A stretch of 40,003 bases of DNA, from assembly GCA_900550925.1 (NCBI GenBank), contig URTU01000010.1:1-40003 (forward strand). Direction: 5' to 3'. Each line of letters begins with the position of its first letter. The first letter of the stretch is position 1. Under the pieces are notes generated by a model that worked only from the letters and a program-made list of their open reading frames with translations, had not been told where the DNA came from and did not search any database. Made by a program: the position numbers and the translations under genes. Origin of the DNA: an uncultured Alistipes sp. (lineage in GTDB: Bacteria; Bacteroidota; Bacteroidia; Bacteroidales; Rikenellaceae). Positions 7,739 to 16,792 of the stretch are shown here, one piece after another.

Positions 7739-9559
7739 ATGAAAATTGAATTGCGTAGTGCCCTTTCGCTCAAGGGCAGAAAGATGGCCGGAGCCCGTGC
7801 ATTGTGGCGGGCAAACGGCATGAAGGACGATCAGATGGGTAAACCGGTGATAGCCGTTGTCAATTCGTTCACGCAATTTGTGCCCGGTCATACGCATCTT
7901 CACGAGATCGGACAGAAGGTCAAGGCGTGGATCGAGGCAAAAGGCTGTTTCGCCGCCGAATTCAATACCATAGCCATCGATGACGGTATCGCTATGGGTC
8001 ACGATGGTATGCTCTATTCGCTGCCTTCGCGCGAGGTGATTGCCGACAGTATCGAATACATGTGCAATGCACACCGTGTCGATGCGATGATCTGCATATC
8101 GAACTGTGACAAGATAACTCCCGGAATGTTGATGGCGGCCATGAGGCTCAATATCCCGGCGGTGTTCGTGTCGGGCGGCCCGATGGAGGCCGGACATGCC
8201 GACGGCCGCGACTGGGACCTGATAGACGCCATGGTCAAGGGTGCCGATCCGACTGTCAGTGACGAGGAGCTTTCGCGGATCGAGTGTGCGGCCTGTCCGA
8301 CGTGCGGATGCTGTTCGGGCATGTTTACGGCAAATTCGATGAACTGTCTGACCGAGGTGCTCGGAATGTCGCTGCCCGGTAACGGTACCGTAATGGCTAC
8401 ACATCGCGAACGCGAGGAGTTGTTCCATCGTGCCGCCGAACTGATCGTTGACAATGCTTTTCGCTATTACCGTGACGGTGATACGTCGGTATTGCCGCGT
8501 TCGATCGCTACGAAGGAGTCTTTCTGCAATGCCATGTCGCTCGACATAGCGATGGGTGGCTCGACGAATACGGTCCTGCACCTGCTGGCAGTAGCCTATG
8601 AGGCTGGCGTGGATTTCAAGATGTCCGATATTGACAAGTTGTCGCGGAGGGTACCGGTTCTGTGCAAGGTGGCACCGAACTGTCACTACCATGTTCAGGA
8701 TGTCAACCGTGCCGGTGGCATTATGGGTATTCTGGGTGAACTGGATCGTGCCGGGCTGATCGACCGCAATGCAAAGCATGTCGCAGCTGCCTCGCTTGGC
8801 GAGCTGATCGACCGTTACGATGTTATGCGTAACGGCGGAGATGAGGCTCTGCGCAAGATATATCTGGCAGCTCCGGGCGGCAGGTTCAGTATCGAGATGG
8901 GCTCGCAGGCTAACTATTACGATTCGCTGGATCTGGATCGCAAGGCGGGCTGTATTCGCTCGGTCGAGAATGCTTACAGCCGTGATGGCGGTCTGGCGGT
9001 GCTGTTCGGGAACGTGGCACGGAAGGGCTGTATCGTCAAGACGGCCGGTGTCGATGCCTCGATTCTGCATTTCGAGGGTACGGTTCGGGTCTACGATTCT
9101 CAGGAGAAGGCTGCGGACGGGATTCTGTCGGGCGAGGTGAAGGCCGGAGATGTGGTTGTGATCCGCTACGAGGGCCCGAAGGGTGGCCCGGGGATGCAGG
9201 AGATGCTCTACCCGACGTCGTACCTCAAGTCGGTGCATCTCGACAAGCAGTGTGCACTGTTGACCGACGGCCGTTTTTCGGGCGGAACGTCGGGCCTGTC
9301 GATCGGGCACGTATCGCCCGAGGCGGCTGCTGGGGGTGAGATCGGCCTGCTCGAAAACGGCGACCGGATCGTAATCGATATCCCGTCGCGTCAGATAGAG
9401 GTGCAGTTGGACGAGAATACGTTGGCTGAACGCCGTGCGGCGAAACTGGCTGCCGGCGGATTCCGCCCCGACCGCGATCGAAATGTGAGTCGTGCGCTGC
9501 GGGCCTATGCTTCGATGGTGGCTTCGGCCGATCTGGGAGGCGTAAGAGTTGTTGAATAG
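7739..9559 (+). CDS. ilvD: Dihydroxy-acid dehydratase IlvD
   Basis: 606 residues. Cytoplasmic Fe-S enzyme that dehydrates 2,3-dihydroxy-isovalerate and 2,3-dihydroxy-3-methylvalerate to the 2-oxoacids of valine and isoleucine. Family signatures are all present: SNCDKITPGM (cluster Cys), PTCGCCSGMFTANSMNCL (second cluster Cys), GSTNTVLHLLA, the GPKGGPGMQEM segment and GRFSGGTSGLSIGHVSPEA near the C-terminus. The start at 7739 (MKIELRSALSLKGRKMAGAR) fits the family N-terminus; an in-frame extension upstream to TTG at 7640 would add 33 non-conserved residues that come from the Val-rich leader. First gene of ilvD-ilvB-ilvH-ilvC; the gap to ilvB is 27 nt. Confidence 0.96.
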   Translation: MKIELRSALSLKGRKMAGARALWRANGMKDDQMGKPVIAVVNSFTQFVPGHTHLHEIGQKVKAWIEAKGCFAAEFNTIAIDDGIAMGHDGMLYSLPSREVIADSIEYMCNAHRVDAMICISNCDKITPGMLMAAMRLNIPAVFVSGGPMEAGHADGRDWDLIDAMVKGADPTVSDEELSRIECAACPTCGCCSGMFTANSMNCLTEVLGMSLPGNGTVMATHREREELFHRAAELIVDNAFRYYRDGDTSVLPRSIATKESFCNAMSLDIAMGGSTNTVLHLLAVAYEAGVDFKMSDIDKLSRRVPVLCKVAPNCHYHVQDVNRAGGIMGILGELDRAGLIDRNAKHVAAASLGELIDRYDVMRNGGDEALRKIYLAAPGGRFSIEMGSQANYYDSLDLDRKAGCIRSVENAYSRDGGLAVLFGNVARKGCIVKTAGVDASILHFEGTVRVYDSQEKAADGILSGEVKAGDVVVIRYEGPKGGPGMQEMLYPTSYLKSVHLDKQCALLTDGRFSGGTSGLSIGHVSPEAAAGGEIGLLENGDRIVIDIPSRQIEVQLDENTLAERRAAKLAAGGFRPDRDRNVSRALRAYASMVASADLGGVRVVE

Positions 9560-9586
9560 TATACGGAGAGAAGAAAATAGAACTAT

Positions 9587-11282
9587 ATGGATGAAAAAAA
9601 ACGCATATCCGGTGCGAATGCATTGTTGGATGCATTGGTCGCCGAGGGTGTCGATACGGTATTCGGATACCCGGGCGGCTCGATCATTCCGATCTACGAT
9701 GCATTGTACGATTACGGAGGCCGGCTGCGACATATTTTTACGAGGCATGAACAGGGGGCGGTACATGCCGCCGAGGGTTATGCCAGGGCTACGGGAGGCG
9801 TTGGCGTATGTTTTGCGACGTCGGGCCCCGGCGCGACAAACCTGTTGACGGGTATTGCCGATGCGATGATCGACTCGACGCCGATCGTATGTGTGACGGC
9901 TCAGGTACAGGTCAAGGCGCTCGGAACCGATGCCTTTCAGGAGGCGGACATGATCAGCATGACCACCCCCATAACCAAATGGAACTATCAGATAGTATCG
10001 GCCGACGAGATTCCGGCAGCCGTGGCGAAGGCTTTTTATATAGCTCGTACGGGACGTCCGGGACCTGTCGTGCTGGACATAACCAAAAACTCGCAGACCG
10101 AAATGGTCGATTTCGAGTATAAGCGCTGCGAAGGGTTGCGCAGTTACAAGGCGCACCCGAAACTGAACGAGCAGGCCATAGCGCAATGTATCGAGATGCT
10201 GAACGCGGCTGAACGTCCTCTGATCATTTTCGGCCAGGGTGTCAAGCTGTCGGGCGGCGAAAGGGCTCTGATCGAGTTGAGCGAAAAGGGATCGATACCG
10301 GCCGCCTCGACGCTGTTGGGACTGTCGGCCATGCCGAGTTCGCATCCCAATTATGTGGGGATGGTCGGCATGCACGGGAATGTGGCTCCGAACCGCATGA
10401 CACAGCAGTGCGATGTACTGCTGGCTGTTGGCATGCGTTTCAGCGACCGCGTTACGGGCGATCTGTCGACCTACGCCAAACAGGCCCGGATAATACATAT
10501 CGATATCGATCCGTCGGAGTTGAATCGTGTGGTAAAACCATATCTGGCGATCAATGCCGATGCCCGTGAAGCCCTGGAGGCTATCGGCCGCGGCATAGAG
10601 CGACCGCAATGCATGGTTTGATTATGCGGCCGAGCAGAACCGTATCGAATATGACGAGGTGATCGTTCACGACCTGCATCCCGCAAAGGAGCGTCTGACG
10701 ATGGGTGAGGTTGTCGACCGGATTTCGAGAGCGGCGGGCGACGATGCCATCTTTGTTACCGATGTCGGTCAGCAACAGATGATTGCGGCCCGTTATTCGC
10801 GTTACCGTTCGACCCGCAGCATGATCACCTCGGGCGGTCTGGGAACGATGGGATACGGTTTCCCGGCAGCCATCGGCGCAAAGTTCGGCGTGCCGGATCG
10901 TGAAGTGGTGCTGTTCGTGGGCGACGGAGGCTTCCAGATGACGATGCAGGAGCTCGGAACGGTCATGGAGTGGGGCATAGATGTCAAGATCGTAATACTC
11001 AACAACAGCTTCCTGGGTATGGTTCGTCAGTGGCAGGAACTCTTCTATGACAAACGTTATTCGTCGACGCGGATGGTCAATCCCGATTTCTGCAAGATCG
11101 CCGAGGCCTACAACATAGCCTCGCGGCGGGTCATCACCCGTGAGGAGCTGAAGGCCGGTATCGAAGAGATGTTCGCAACGAAAGGGGCATACCTGCTCGA
11201 GGTCTGCACCGATGAGGAGGACAACGTGTTCCCGATGATACCCTCGGGTGCCGACATATCGAATATTATCTATGGCGAGTAA
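9587..11282 (+). pseudogene. ilvB: Acetolactate synthase large subunit IlvB, interrupted by a frameshift
   Basis: ThDP enzyme making acetolactate and acetohydroxybutyrate. The coding sequence is in two frames: 9587-10621 (344 codons, ends at TGA 10619-10621) and an open frame from about 10611 to 11282. The first part has GYPGGSIIPIYDAL, HEQGAVHAAEGYARATG with the catalytic Glu, SGPGATNL and the middle domain. The second part has the ThDP/Mg motif GDGGFQMTMQELG ... NNSFLGMV. Removing one A from CAAT at 10607-10610 restores ...RPHAWFDYAAEQNR... and a protein of about 564 residues, the normal family size. So a single inserted base explains the break: either a real mutation, an assembly error or, less likely, programmed +1 frameshifting. 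The start is ATG 9587. Confidence 0.9.
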
Positions 11283-11301
11283 AAGTGGAGAGGATTTGAT
11301 T

Positions 11302-11817
11302 ATGGAGACGAAAGAATATATCGTTTCGGCCTTTACCGAGAATGCCGTAGGCGTGCTGATCCGCATAACGGCGGCCTTCATGCGGCGAAAGGTCAATATC
11401 GAAAGCATCAAGGTCTCGCATTCGTCGATCGAGGGGGTGAGTGTGTTCACGATCGTCGCGCACACGACCAAGGAGACCATCGAAAATATCGTTCGGCAGA
11501 TACGGCGTATCGTGGATGTGATCAAGGCCGATTATTATGTTGCCGACAACGTTCTGAGTCAGGAGATCGCACTGTTCAAGGTTAACCTCGGGATCTTCGA
11601 GGACCAGACGATCGAACAGATTGCATCGCACCACACCCTGCGTGTGATAGACATAACGCCCGAGTGCGTCATACTCCGCAAAACGGGATTCCGCGAGGAG
11701 ATCAGCGCCCTGGCCGCCGAGCTCAAGGAGCGCGGCCTGCTCATACAGGTATCGCGTTCGGGATCGGTGATACTCTACGACGAACCTTCTGAAAAGGAGT
11801 TGTTCGGGATGGAATGA
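11302..11817 (+). CDS. ilvH: Acetolactate synthase small (regulatory) subunit
   Basis: 171 residues. ACT-domain subunit that binds IlvB and mediates valine feedback inhibition. The N-terminal ACT domain is EYIVSAFTENAVGVLIRITAAFMRRKVNIESIKVS in outline, followed by a C-terminal ALS_ss_C region (LFKVNLGIFEDQTIEQIASHH). I chose ATG 11302 (METKEYIV) because GGAGAGG at 11287-11293 is a well placed ribosome-binding site, unusual in this window. ATG 11272 is an alternative that would overlap the ilvB end by 11 nt. Length is within the family range of about 160-190. The gap to ilvC is 44 nt. Confidence 0.93.
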   Translation: METKEYIVSAFTENAVGVLIRITAAFMRRKVNIESIKVSHSSIEGVSVFTIVAHTTKETIENIVRQIRRIVDVIKADYYVADNVLSQEIALFKVNLGIFEDQTIEQIASHHTLRVIDITPECVILRKTGFREEISALAAELKERGLLIQVSRSGSVILYDEPSEKELFGME

Positions 11818-11861
11818 TAATGGATTTTTTTGAATTGTCAACGCTATAAATTTTTAGAAAA

Positions 11862-12911
11862 ATGGCAAAGATGAATTTTGGCGGGGTCGAAGAGAATGTC
11901 GTAACCCGCGAAGAGTTTCCGCTCAGCAAGGCACGCGAGGTGCTCAAGGATGAAGTAATAGCCGTCATCGGTTACGGAGTTCAGGGACCGGGCCAGTCGC
12001 TCAACCTGAAGGACAACGGTTTCAATGTCATCGTGGGTCAGCGCAAGGACTCGAAGACGTGGGACAAGGCCGTAGCAGACGGTTGGGTTCCGGGAAAGGA
12101 CCTGTTCGATATTGAAGAGGCCTGCAAACGCGGTACTATCATTCAGTATCTGTTGTCGGATGCGGGTCAGATTGCCGTATGGCCTACCGTGAAGAAGCAC
12201 CTGACGGCCGGCAAGGCACTCTACTTCTCGCACGGCTTCGGCATCACCTACAATGACCGTACTGGCATCGTTCCGCCGGCCGACGTGGATGTGATCATGA
12301 TCGCTCCGAAGGGTTCGGGAACGTCGCTGCGCCGTCTGTTCCTTGAGGGCAAGGGACTCAATTCGAGCTATGCCATCTATCAGGATGCTACGGGCCGCGC
12401 TTACGACCGTGTCATTGCACTCGGTATCGGCGTCGGATCGGGATACCTGTTCGAAACCACCTTCAAGAAGGAGGTATATTCTGACCTTACCGGTGAACGC
12501 GGTTCGCTGATGGGTGCCATCCAGGGATTGTTCGCCGCACAGTACCAGGTGCTGCGCGAGAATGGACACACCCCGTCGGAGGCATTCAACGAAACGGTCG
12601 AGGAGCTGTCGCAGAGCCTGATGCCGCTGATCGCCGAGAACGGTATGGACTGGATGTATGCCAACTGTTCAACTACGGCGCAGCGCGGTGCACTCGACTG
12701 GTGGCGTCCGTTCCGGGATGCTGTTCTGCCGGTATTCCGCAAGCTGTACGAGAGTGTGAAGAGCGGCAACGAGGCTCAGATTTCGATTGACTCGAACAGC
12801 AAGCCCGACTATCGCGAGAAGCTGAATGCCGAGCTGAAGGAGCTGCGTGAAAGCGAGATGTGGAAGGCCGGAGCTACGGTACGTGACCTTCGTCCCGAGC
12901 GCAGCAAATAG
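11862..12911 (+). CDS. ilvC: Ketol-acid reductoisomerase IlvC
   Basis: 349 residues, class I size. NADPH- and Mg-dependent isomerization and reduction of acetolactate and acetohydroxybutyrate. The Rossmann loop GYGVQGPGQSLNLKDNG is near residues 38-54, followed by the cofactor-phosphate loop VGQRKDSKTW. Also seen are the FSHGFGITYND segment, MIAPKGSGTSLRRLF and the C-terminal knotted domain with SEAFNETVEELSQSLMPLI. Last gene of the ilv operon, followed 31 bp later by an intrinsic terminator. ATG 11862 follows an A-rich stretch (TTTTTAGAAAA), typical here. Confidence 0.96.
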   Translation: MAKMNFGGVEENVVTREEFPLSKAREVLKDEVIAVIGYGVQGPGQSLNLKDNGFNVIVGQRKDSKTWDKAVADGWVPGKDLFDIEEACKRGTIIQYLLSDAGQIAVWPTVKKHLTAGKALYFSHGFGITYNDRTGIVPPADVDVIMIAPKGSGTSLRRLFLEGKGLNSSYAIYQDATGRAYDRVIALGIGVGSGYLFETTFKKEVYSDLTGERGSLMGAIQGLFAAQYQVLRENGHTPSEAFNETVEELSQSLMPLIAENGMDWMYANCSTTAQRGALDWWRPFRDAVLPVFRKLYESVKSGNEAQISIDSNSKPDYREKLNAELKELRESEMWKAGATVRDLRPERSK

Positions 12912-12941
12912 CCTCGTACGATCCTGAAAAGGTTTGATTCG

Positions 12942-12981
12942 GGCGGGCAGTCCTTGAAGACAGGGGCTGTCCGTCTTTTTT
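12942..12981 (+). terminator. Intrinsic terminator of the ilv operon
   Basis: 12-bp stem GGCGGGCAGTCC (12942-12953) / GGGCTGTCCGTC (12964-12975) with a few G-U pairs, 10-nt loop, then TTTTTT. The stretch from here to 13120 shows nothing else. Confidence 0.8.
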
Positions 12982-13119
12982 GTATATATGGGTTAAGGTT
13001 ATGCTGCGGAGCGCCGGCATTAGCAGATGCCTGCCGGCGGAGGATGAGAAGTGACGGTTAGTCAGATGTGCGGTAGTCACATGAACAATTGCTTTCCGAC
13101 AGCTCCTCAGTTCCCGTTG

Positions 13120-13162
13120 AAAACAGGCAGGCCGGATACTTGATCAGAGTATCCGGCCTGCC
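13120..13162 (-). terminator. Intrinsic terminator of the amidase-ampG operon (minus strand)
   Basis: Perfect 15-bp stem GGCAGGCCGGATACT (13126-13140) / AGTATCCGGCCTGCC (13148-13162) with a 7-nt loop. Read on minus, the stem is followed by TGTTTTC. It ends 20 bp past the ampG stop. Confidence 0.8.
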
Positions 13163-13182
13163 TTGAAATTGATATTCAGACC

Positions 13183-14505
13183 CTATTTTTTACCGTAATT
13201 TGGGTCTATTTTCCGGTCGACGAAGTATGTCACGATGATTGTCGCGATGCAGCAAATCATCACCATCCAGAAGAAGTTGACATATCCGATAGCTTCCTGT
13301 ATGTAGCCTGCGAACATTCCCGGGATCATCATGCTCAGTGCCATGAAACCGGTACAGATGGCGTAGTGCGAGGTTTTGAATTCACCGTCCGAGAAGTACA
13401 TCATGTAGAGCATGTAGGCGGTGAAACCGAAGCCGTAGCCGAACTGTTCGATAGCGATGGCGATCGAGATGTATACGAGGTTCGAGGGCTGGAATATCGA
13501 GAGGTAGACGAACGTCAGACATGGCAGGGTCATGCATGCGGCCATTACCCAGAGCGACTTTTTGAGACCGACCTTCGATGCGTAGAGTCCGCCGAGGATG
13601 CCGCCCAGTGTCAGGAACAGCACTCCGACCGTACCGTAGACGATACCGGTATTTGCGGTGCTCAGACCGAGTCCGCCGAGATCCTTTGCAGCGACCAGGA
13701 ACGGCATGCACATCTTGATGAGGAACGCCTCGGGCAGACGGTAGAGCAGCATGAATACGATAGCGATCCATACGTACGGCTTCTTGAAGTAGGTCACGAA
13801 CGAACGGGCGAACTCCTTGAAGATAGCGCTTCCGGTTTTGGTTTCGCCTTCGAGGGTTGACTTGTCGGCCTGCGGTTTGGGGATTATGAATGTGTGGTAG
13901 AGAGTTACCACGCTGAATATTATGGCCGAGATGAGCAGTGTGAGCGACCATGAACGGGGAATGTTACCGCTTTTGAGTTCGATCATACCGGCAATGGCCA
14001 CCAATACGCCCTGGCCGAAGATCGAAGCCAAACGGTAGAACGTGCTTCGGATACCGACGAAGGCCGCCTGATTGCTCTGCGAGAGCGCGATCATGTAGAA
14101 GCCGTCGGCCGCGATGTCGTGTGTTGCCGAGGCAAAGGCGGTTATCAGGAAGAGTACAAGCGTTACGGTAAACATGCTTATGGGAGTTTGTCCCGAAGCG
14201 ATCATGTCGGCCGAGGGCCTTGGCAGGGTGAGGAATAGGAGTATCAAGGCTGCTGACATGACCATCTGCATGGTTACGGTCCACCATCTTTTGGTTTTGA
14301 TGATGTCCACGAAGGGGCTCCAGAAGGGTTTGATGAACCACGGCAGGTAGAGCAGACTGGTGAACATCGCCATTTCGCCGTTCGGAACGCCCATCTTGGT
14401 GAACATGATTACCGAGATGTTGTTTACGATGAAATAGGGGATACCTTGGGCAAAATAGAGGGTCGGGACCCATGCCCAGGGAGATATTGTTTTCTTTGAA
14501 CCCAT
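13183..14505 (-). CDS. ampG: AmpG-type MFS transporter, probable muropeptide/amino-sugar permease
   Basis: 440 residues, 12 predicted membrane helices of the major facilitator superfamily. The N-terminus WAWVPTLYFAQGIPYFIVNNISVIMF and the following LLYLPWFIKPFWSPFVD match the AmpG/SLC33-like branch, as does the ATHDIAADGFYM stretch in helix 4. AmpG proteins import GlcNAc-anhydroMurNAc (peptides) into the cytoplasm. Substrate here is inferred from the family and from the neighbours: it is the last gene of an operon with an amidase and a SpoIID-like protein, and murK-murQ lie 8 kb away on the other strand. The gap to the SpoIID stop is 32 nt. A strong terminator follows. Confidence 0.85.
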   Translation of the reverse strand: MGSKKTISPWAWVPTLYFAQGIPYFIVNNISVIMFTKMGVPNGEMAMFTSLLYLPWFIKPFWSPFVDIIKTKRWWTVTMQMVMSAALILLFLTLPRPSADMIASGQTPISMFTVTLVLFLITAFASATHDIAADGFYMIALSQSNQAAFVGIRSTFYRLASIFGQGVLVAIAGMIELKSGNIPRSWSLTLLISAIIFSVVTLYHTFIIPKPQADKSTLEGETKTGSAIFKEFARSFVTYFKKPYVWIAIVFMLLYRLPEAFLIKMCMPFLVAAKDLGGLGLSTANTGIVYGTVGVLFLTLGGILGGLYASKVGLKKSLWVMAACMTLPCLTFVYLSIFQPSNLVYISIAIAIEQFGYGFGFTAYMLYMMYFSDGEFKTSHYAICTGFMALSMMIPGMFAGYIQEAIGYVNFFWMVMICCIATIIVTYFVDRKIDPNYGKK

Positions 14506-14537
14506 ACTGTATTGTTTTGAAAAGTTTGTTCAGTTGA

Positions 14538-15845
14538 TCAATAGCGTTTTTCGATCACCGTCTTCGGGAAGTAGTGTTCGAGAATCTGGCGGTACGAGTA
14601 GCCCTTCGAACCCATTACGGCAGCACCGATCTGGCAGAGGCCGACGCCGTGTCCCCAGCCTGCGCCGCGCAGGATGAATCCGCCGTCATCGCGGCGGTCG
14701 ACAACGAATGCCGACGAGTAGAGGTGAGACTTCGAGAAGGCCTTGCGGATTATGAGCTCCTTGCCGATGGTCATTGTACGTTTGGTGCCGACCACCTTGA
14801 GGCGGATCAGACGGCCCGAAACGCCGCGCTCGACGGGCTGCAGGTCGGTGACCGTACCAAAATCTATGCCCAGGCGTTCGCGGATCAGATCCGACAGCTG
14901 CTGCTGCGAGAACTCCTCGCGCCAGCGGAAGAAGTTGTGGGTCTCCTGGTCGTACGAGTTGAGGACCTCCGAGAGGACCTTCTTGTCGTGGGTGTTGCAG
15001 AAGATATCCTCGGGTTCCGACTCGATCCATTTGCGGGCATTCTCCTCGACGGTCAGATCGAGCGATGTGTCATCCTTCGGGGCGTCGTAGACGCGGGTCA
15101 GGTAGGGGTGCACGACCGGTTCCCAGACATTCTCGAAACGTTCGGCCACGCCGCCGCAGCACTTCGAGAAGCGGGCGTCGCACGTCTTGCCTTCGTAGGC
15201 GATCACTTCGCCGCGTGTCTGGGCAATGGCCTGACGCACAACTTCGGTCGAAGCACGGTTGATGCCCTGATAGCGCTGGCAGTGGTCGTCGGCGCAGACA
15301 TCGAAGTTGGTGTGGTCCTCGCGGTCGAACCAGCGGATATATTCGTCTTCGGTGCGGGTCTCGGTCTTGTACTCCGTGGCAGCCTTTTCGAGCGATGCCG
15401 ATTTCTCCTTCTGGGCGATGAGCCAGCTGCGCGAGATGACCGCATGGGCCTTGAGCAGTTCGAGCGACGAGGTGGCGCTCATCTCGGACGAGATGACGCT
15501 CAGCAGATAATCTTCGATGTCGAGTATGTTGATAGCCGTGAGTTTGTCGTCCTCCTCGATGAACCGCAGCGCACCCTTGAATGACTGGTTCTCCTTGCGC
15601 TCCCAGTGGAAATTGATGCCGATCACCACATCCTGCAGTTCGAACTCCGAGGCTTCGTAATCTACGGGCGTAAACTCGACGGGGAGTTTGACTTCGCGTT
15701 TGCCCTTGTCGTTTGCGAGGAAGACATGACCCTCTTCGAGGCTTATGGTATTTGCGCCTTCGAACTTTTCGCCGCCGTATTCGAATGCTCCCTTGAGGTT
15801 GAAGCTGATTCGGGGCGAGTACATTATACCTACTGAAAGTTTCAT
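14538..15845 (-). CDS. SpoIID/LytB domain protein without signal peptide
   Basis: 435 residues. SpoIID is a lytic transglycosylase that cuts glycan strands stripped of peptides in the Bacillus engulfment machine; LytB-type members are amidase enhancers. The family core is intact: DYLLSVISSEMSA with the catalytic-type Glu at E121, LLKAHAVISRSW, the Cys pair FDVCADDHCQRYQG (C184, C189), FSKCCGGVAE (C229, C230) and GWGHGVGLCQIGA (about 396-408). The N-terminus (KLSVGIMYSPRISFNLKG) has no signal peptide or membrane helix, so the protein looks cytoplasmic, which is odd for a peptidoglycan enzyme. Its ATG overlaps the stop of the DUF4922 gene in ATGA, so the two are translationally coupled. Confidence 0.9.
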   Translation of the reverse strand: MKLSVGIMYSPRISFNLKGAFEYGGEKFEGANTISLEEGHVFLANDKGKREVKLPVEFTPVDYEASEFELQDVVIGINFHWERKENQSFKGALRFIEEDDKLTAINILDIEDYLLSVISSEMSATSSLELLKAHAVISRSWLIAQKEKSASLEKAATEYKTETRTEDEYIRWFDREDHTNFDVCADDHCQRYQGINRASTEVVRQAIAQTRGEVIAYEGKTCDARFSKCCGGVAERFENVWEPVVHPYLTRVYDAPKDDTSLDLTVEENARKWIESEPEDIFCNTHDKKVLSEVLNSYDQETHNFFRWREEFSQQQLSDLIRERLGIDFGTVTDLQPVERGVSGRLIRLKVVGTKRTMTIGKELIIRKAFSKSHLYSSAFVVDRRDDGGFILRGAGWGHGVGLCQIGAAVMGSKGYSYRQILEHYFPKTVIEKRY

Positions 15846-16792
15846 AGTGCGAGATTTTCGATTTTGTGTTTGAGCTCATCGAACTGTTCGTCCGAGAATG
15901 TGAGTTGGCCGAACATGTCGGCAATTGTTTCCGGTTCCCGGGCGAGGCGGTCGAAATCCTCCTTGCGGGGCAGGATCAGTACTCCGCCGAAATCCACGGC
16001 TCCCGGGCTGAAGACGATCTTCTGGCCGTCCTCGGCGAAGAATTGACGGGGACGGTGTTCGCGACGCGGGAAGAGGGCTACACGCCACATGTCGCCGTCG
16101 CGCAGCGCTATGAGGTTGACCATCGGTTCGGGCTCTCGGGCAACGGTCTCTCCGACCGCCTCCATGACCTTCATGATGGCATCGACCAGAGTCTGCCGGC
16201 AGGCGCTTTCGAGGATGACGATATGGCGGACATAGTTGTCCAGAGTCTTGATGGTCAGTTTGTCGGTCTTGAGCAGGACCTTGTCGGCGGCCTTCATTTC
16301 GGCCTCGACGGGCATGTAGTCGCGGTCGCCGGCCTGGAAATGGAAGTGATCCGGAGCCGAGGCGCCGCACTTCGGGCCGTTGTAGAAGATCGACCATTCG
16401 GTCAGCTCTGCAGCCAGATCAAGCATGTCGCCGGCGCGTTCGGCCGTCATCCGCTGGTCGGTATGCGAACGGTCGGGAATGGTCAGGTGGTGCCGGAAAA
16501 TGGGATACGGATTGATCAGAACCGTATAACGTTTGAAGTCGATTCCCTCCTGCTCGGCGGGTCGGTTTTCGCTGCACAGGAAGCAGCGTCGTTCGGCAAT
16601 GGTCTTGCTGTCGACCTTGGCGGCCGTCGAGCGGATACGTCCCGGATTGAAGGTTACGGGCATACGGTATTTGCCGAATTTTACTTCGGCGACCTGAACC
16701 GAGTTCAGGTCGTCGAAGTTTTTACGGGCCGTAGGCCATTGCTCCAGTTGAGAAGCGATCAGTTCCTTGACTCTCTGTTGAAGCATGGGCAT
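15842..16792 (-). CDS. DUF4922 protein, HIT/GalT-like nucleotidyltransferase fold
   Basis: 316 residues, no signal peptide or membrane helix. It resembles DUF4922 and the HIT-like superfamily that includes ATP adenylyltransferase and GDP-hexose phosphorylases. Seen: ERRCFLCSENRP with C70 and C73 as likely metal ligands, INPYPIFRHHLTIPDR (H101, H102), and CGASAPDHFHFQAG, where DHFHFQ at 148-153 stands in for the HxHxH/Q catalytic motif. These suggest a nucleotide or nucleotide-sugar phosphorylase/transferase; the substrate is unknown. The start ATG 16792 directly follows the TAG of the glycosyltransferase gene (no gap), and its stop overlaps the SpoIID start, placing it in a tightly coupled three-gene unit. 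Confidence 0.85.
   Translation of the reverse strand: MPMLQQRVKELIASQLEQWPTARKNFDDLNSVQVAEVKFGKYRMPVTFNPGRIRSTAAKVDSKTIAERRCFLCSENRPAEQEGIDFKRYTVLINPYPIFRHHLTIPDRSHTDQRMTAERAGDMLDLAAELTEWSIFYNGPKCGASAPDHFHFQAGDRDYMPVEAEMKAADKVLLKTDKLTIKTLDNYVRHIVILESACRQTLVDAIMKVMEAVGETVAREPEPMVNLIALRDGDMWRVALFPRREHRPRQFFAEDGQKIVFSPGAVDFGGVLILPRKEDFDRLAREPETIADMFGQLTFSDEQFDELKHKIENLAL

Noticed and set aside
7733..10609. 958-codon open frame antisense to ilvD and ilvB
   Set aside because: Shadow of strongly supported sense genes; Arg/His-rich, no family pattern.
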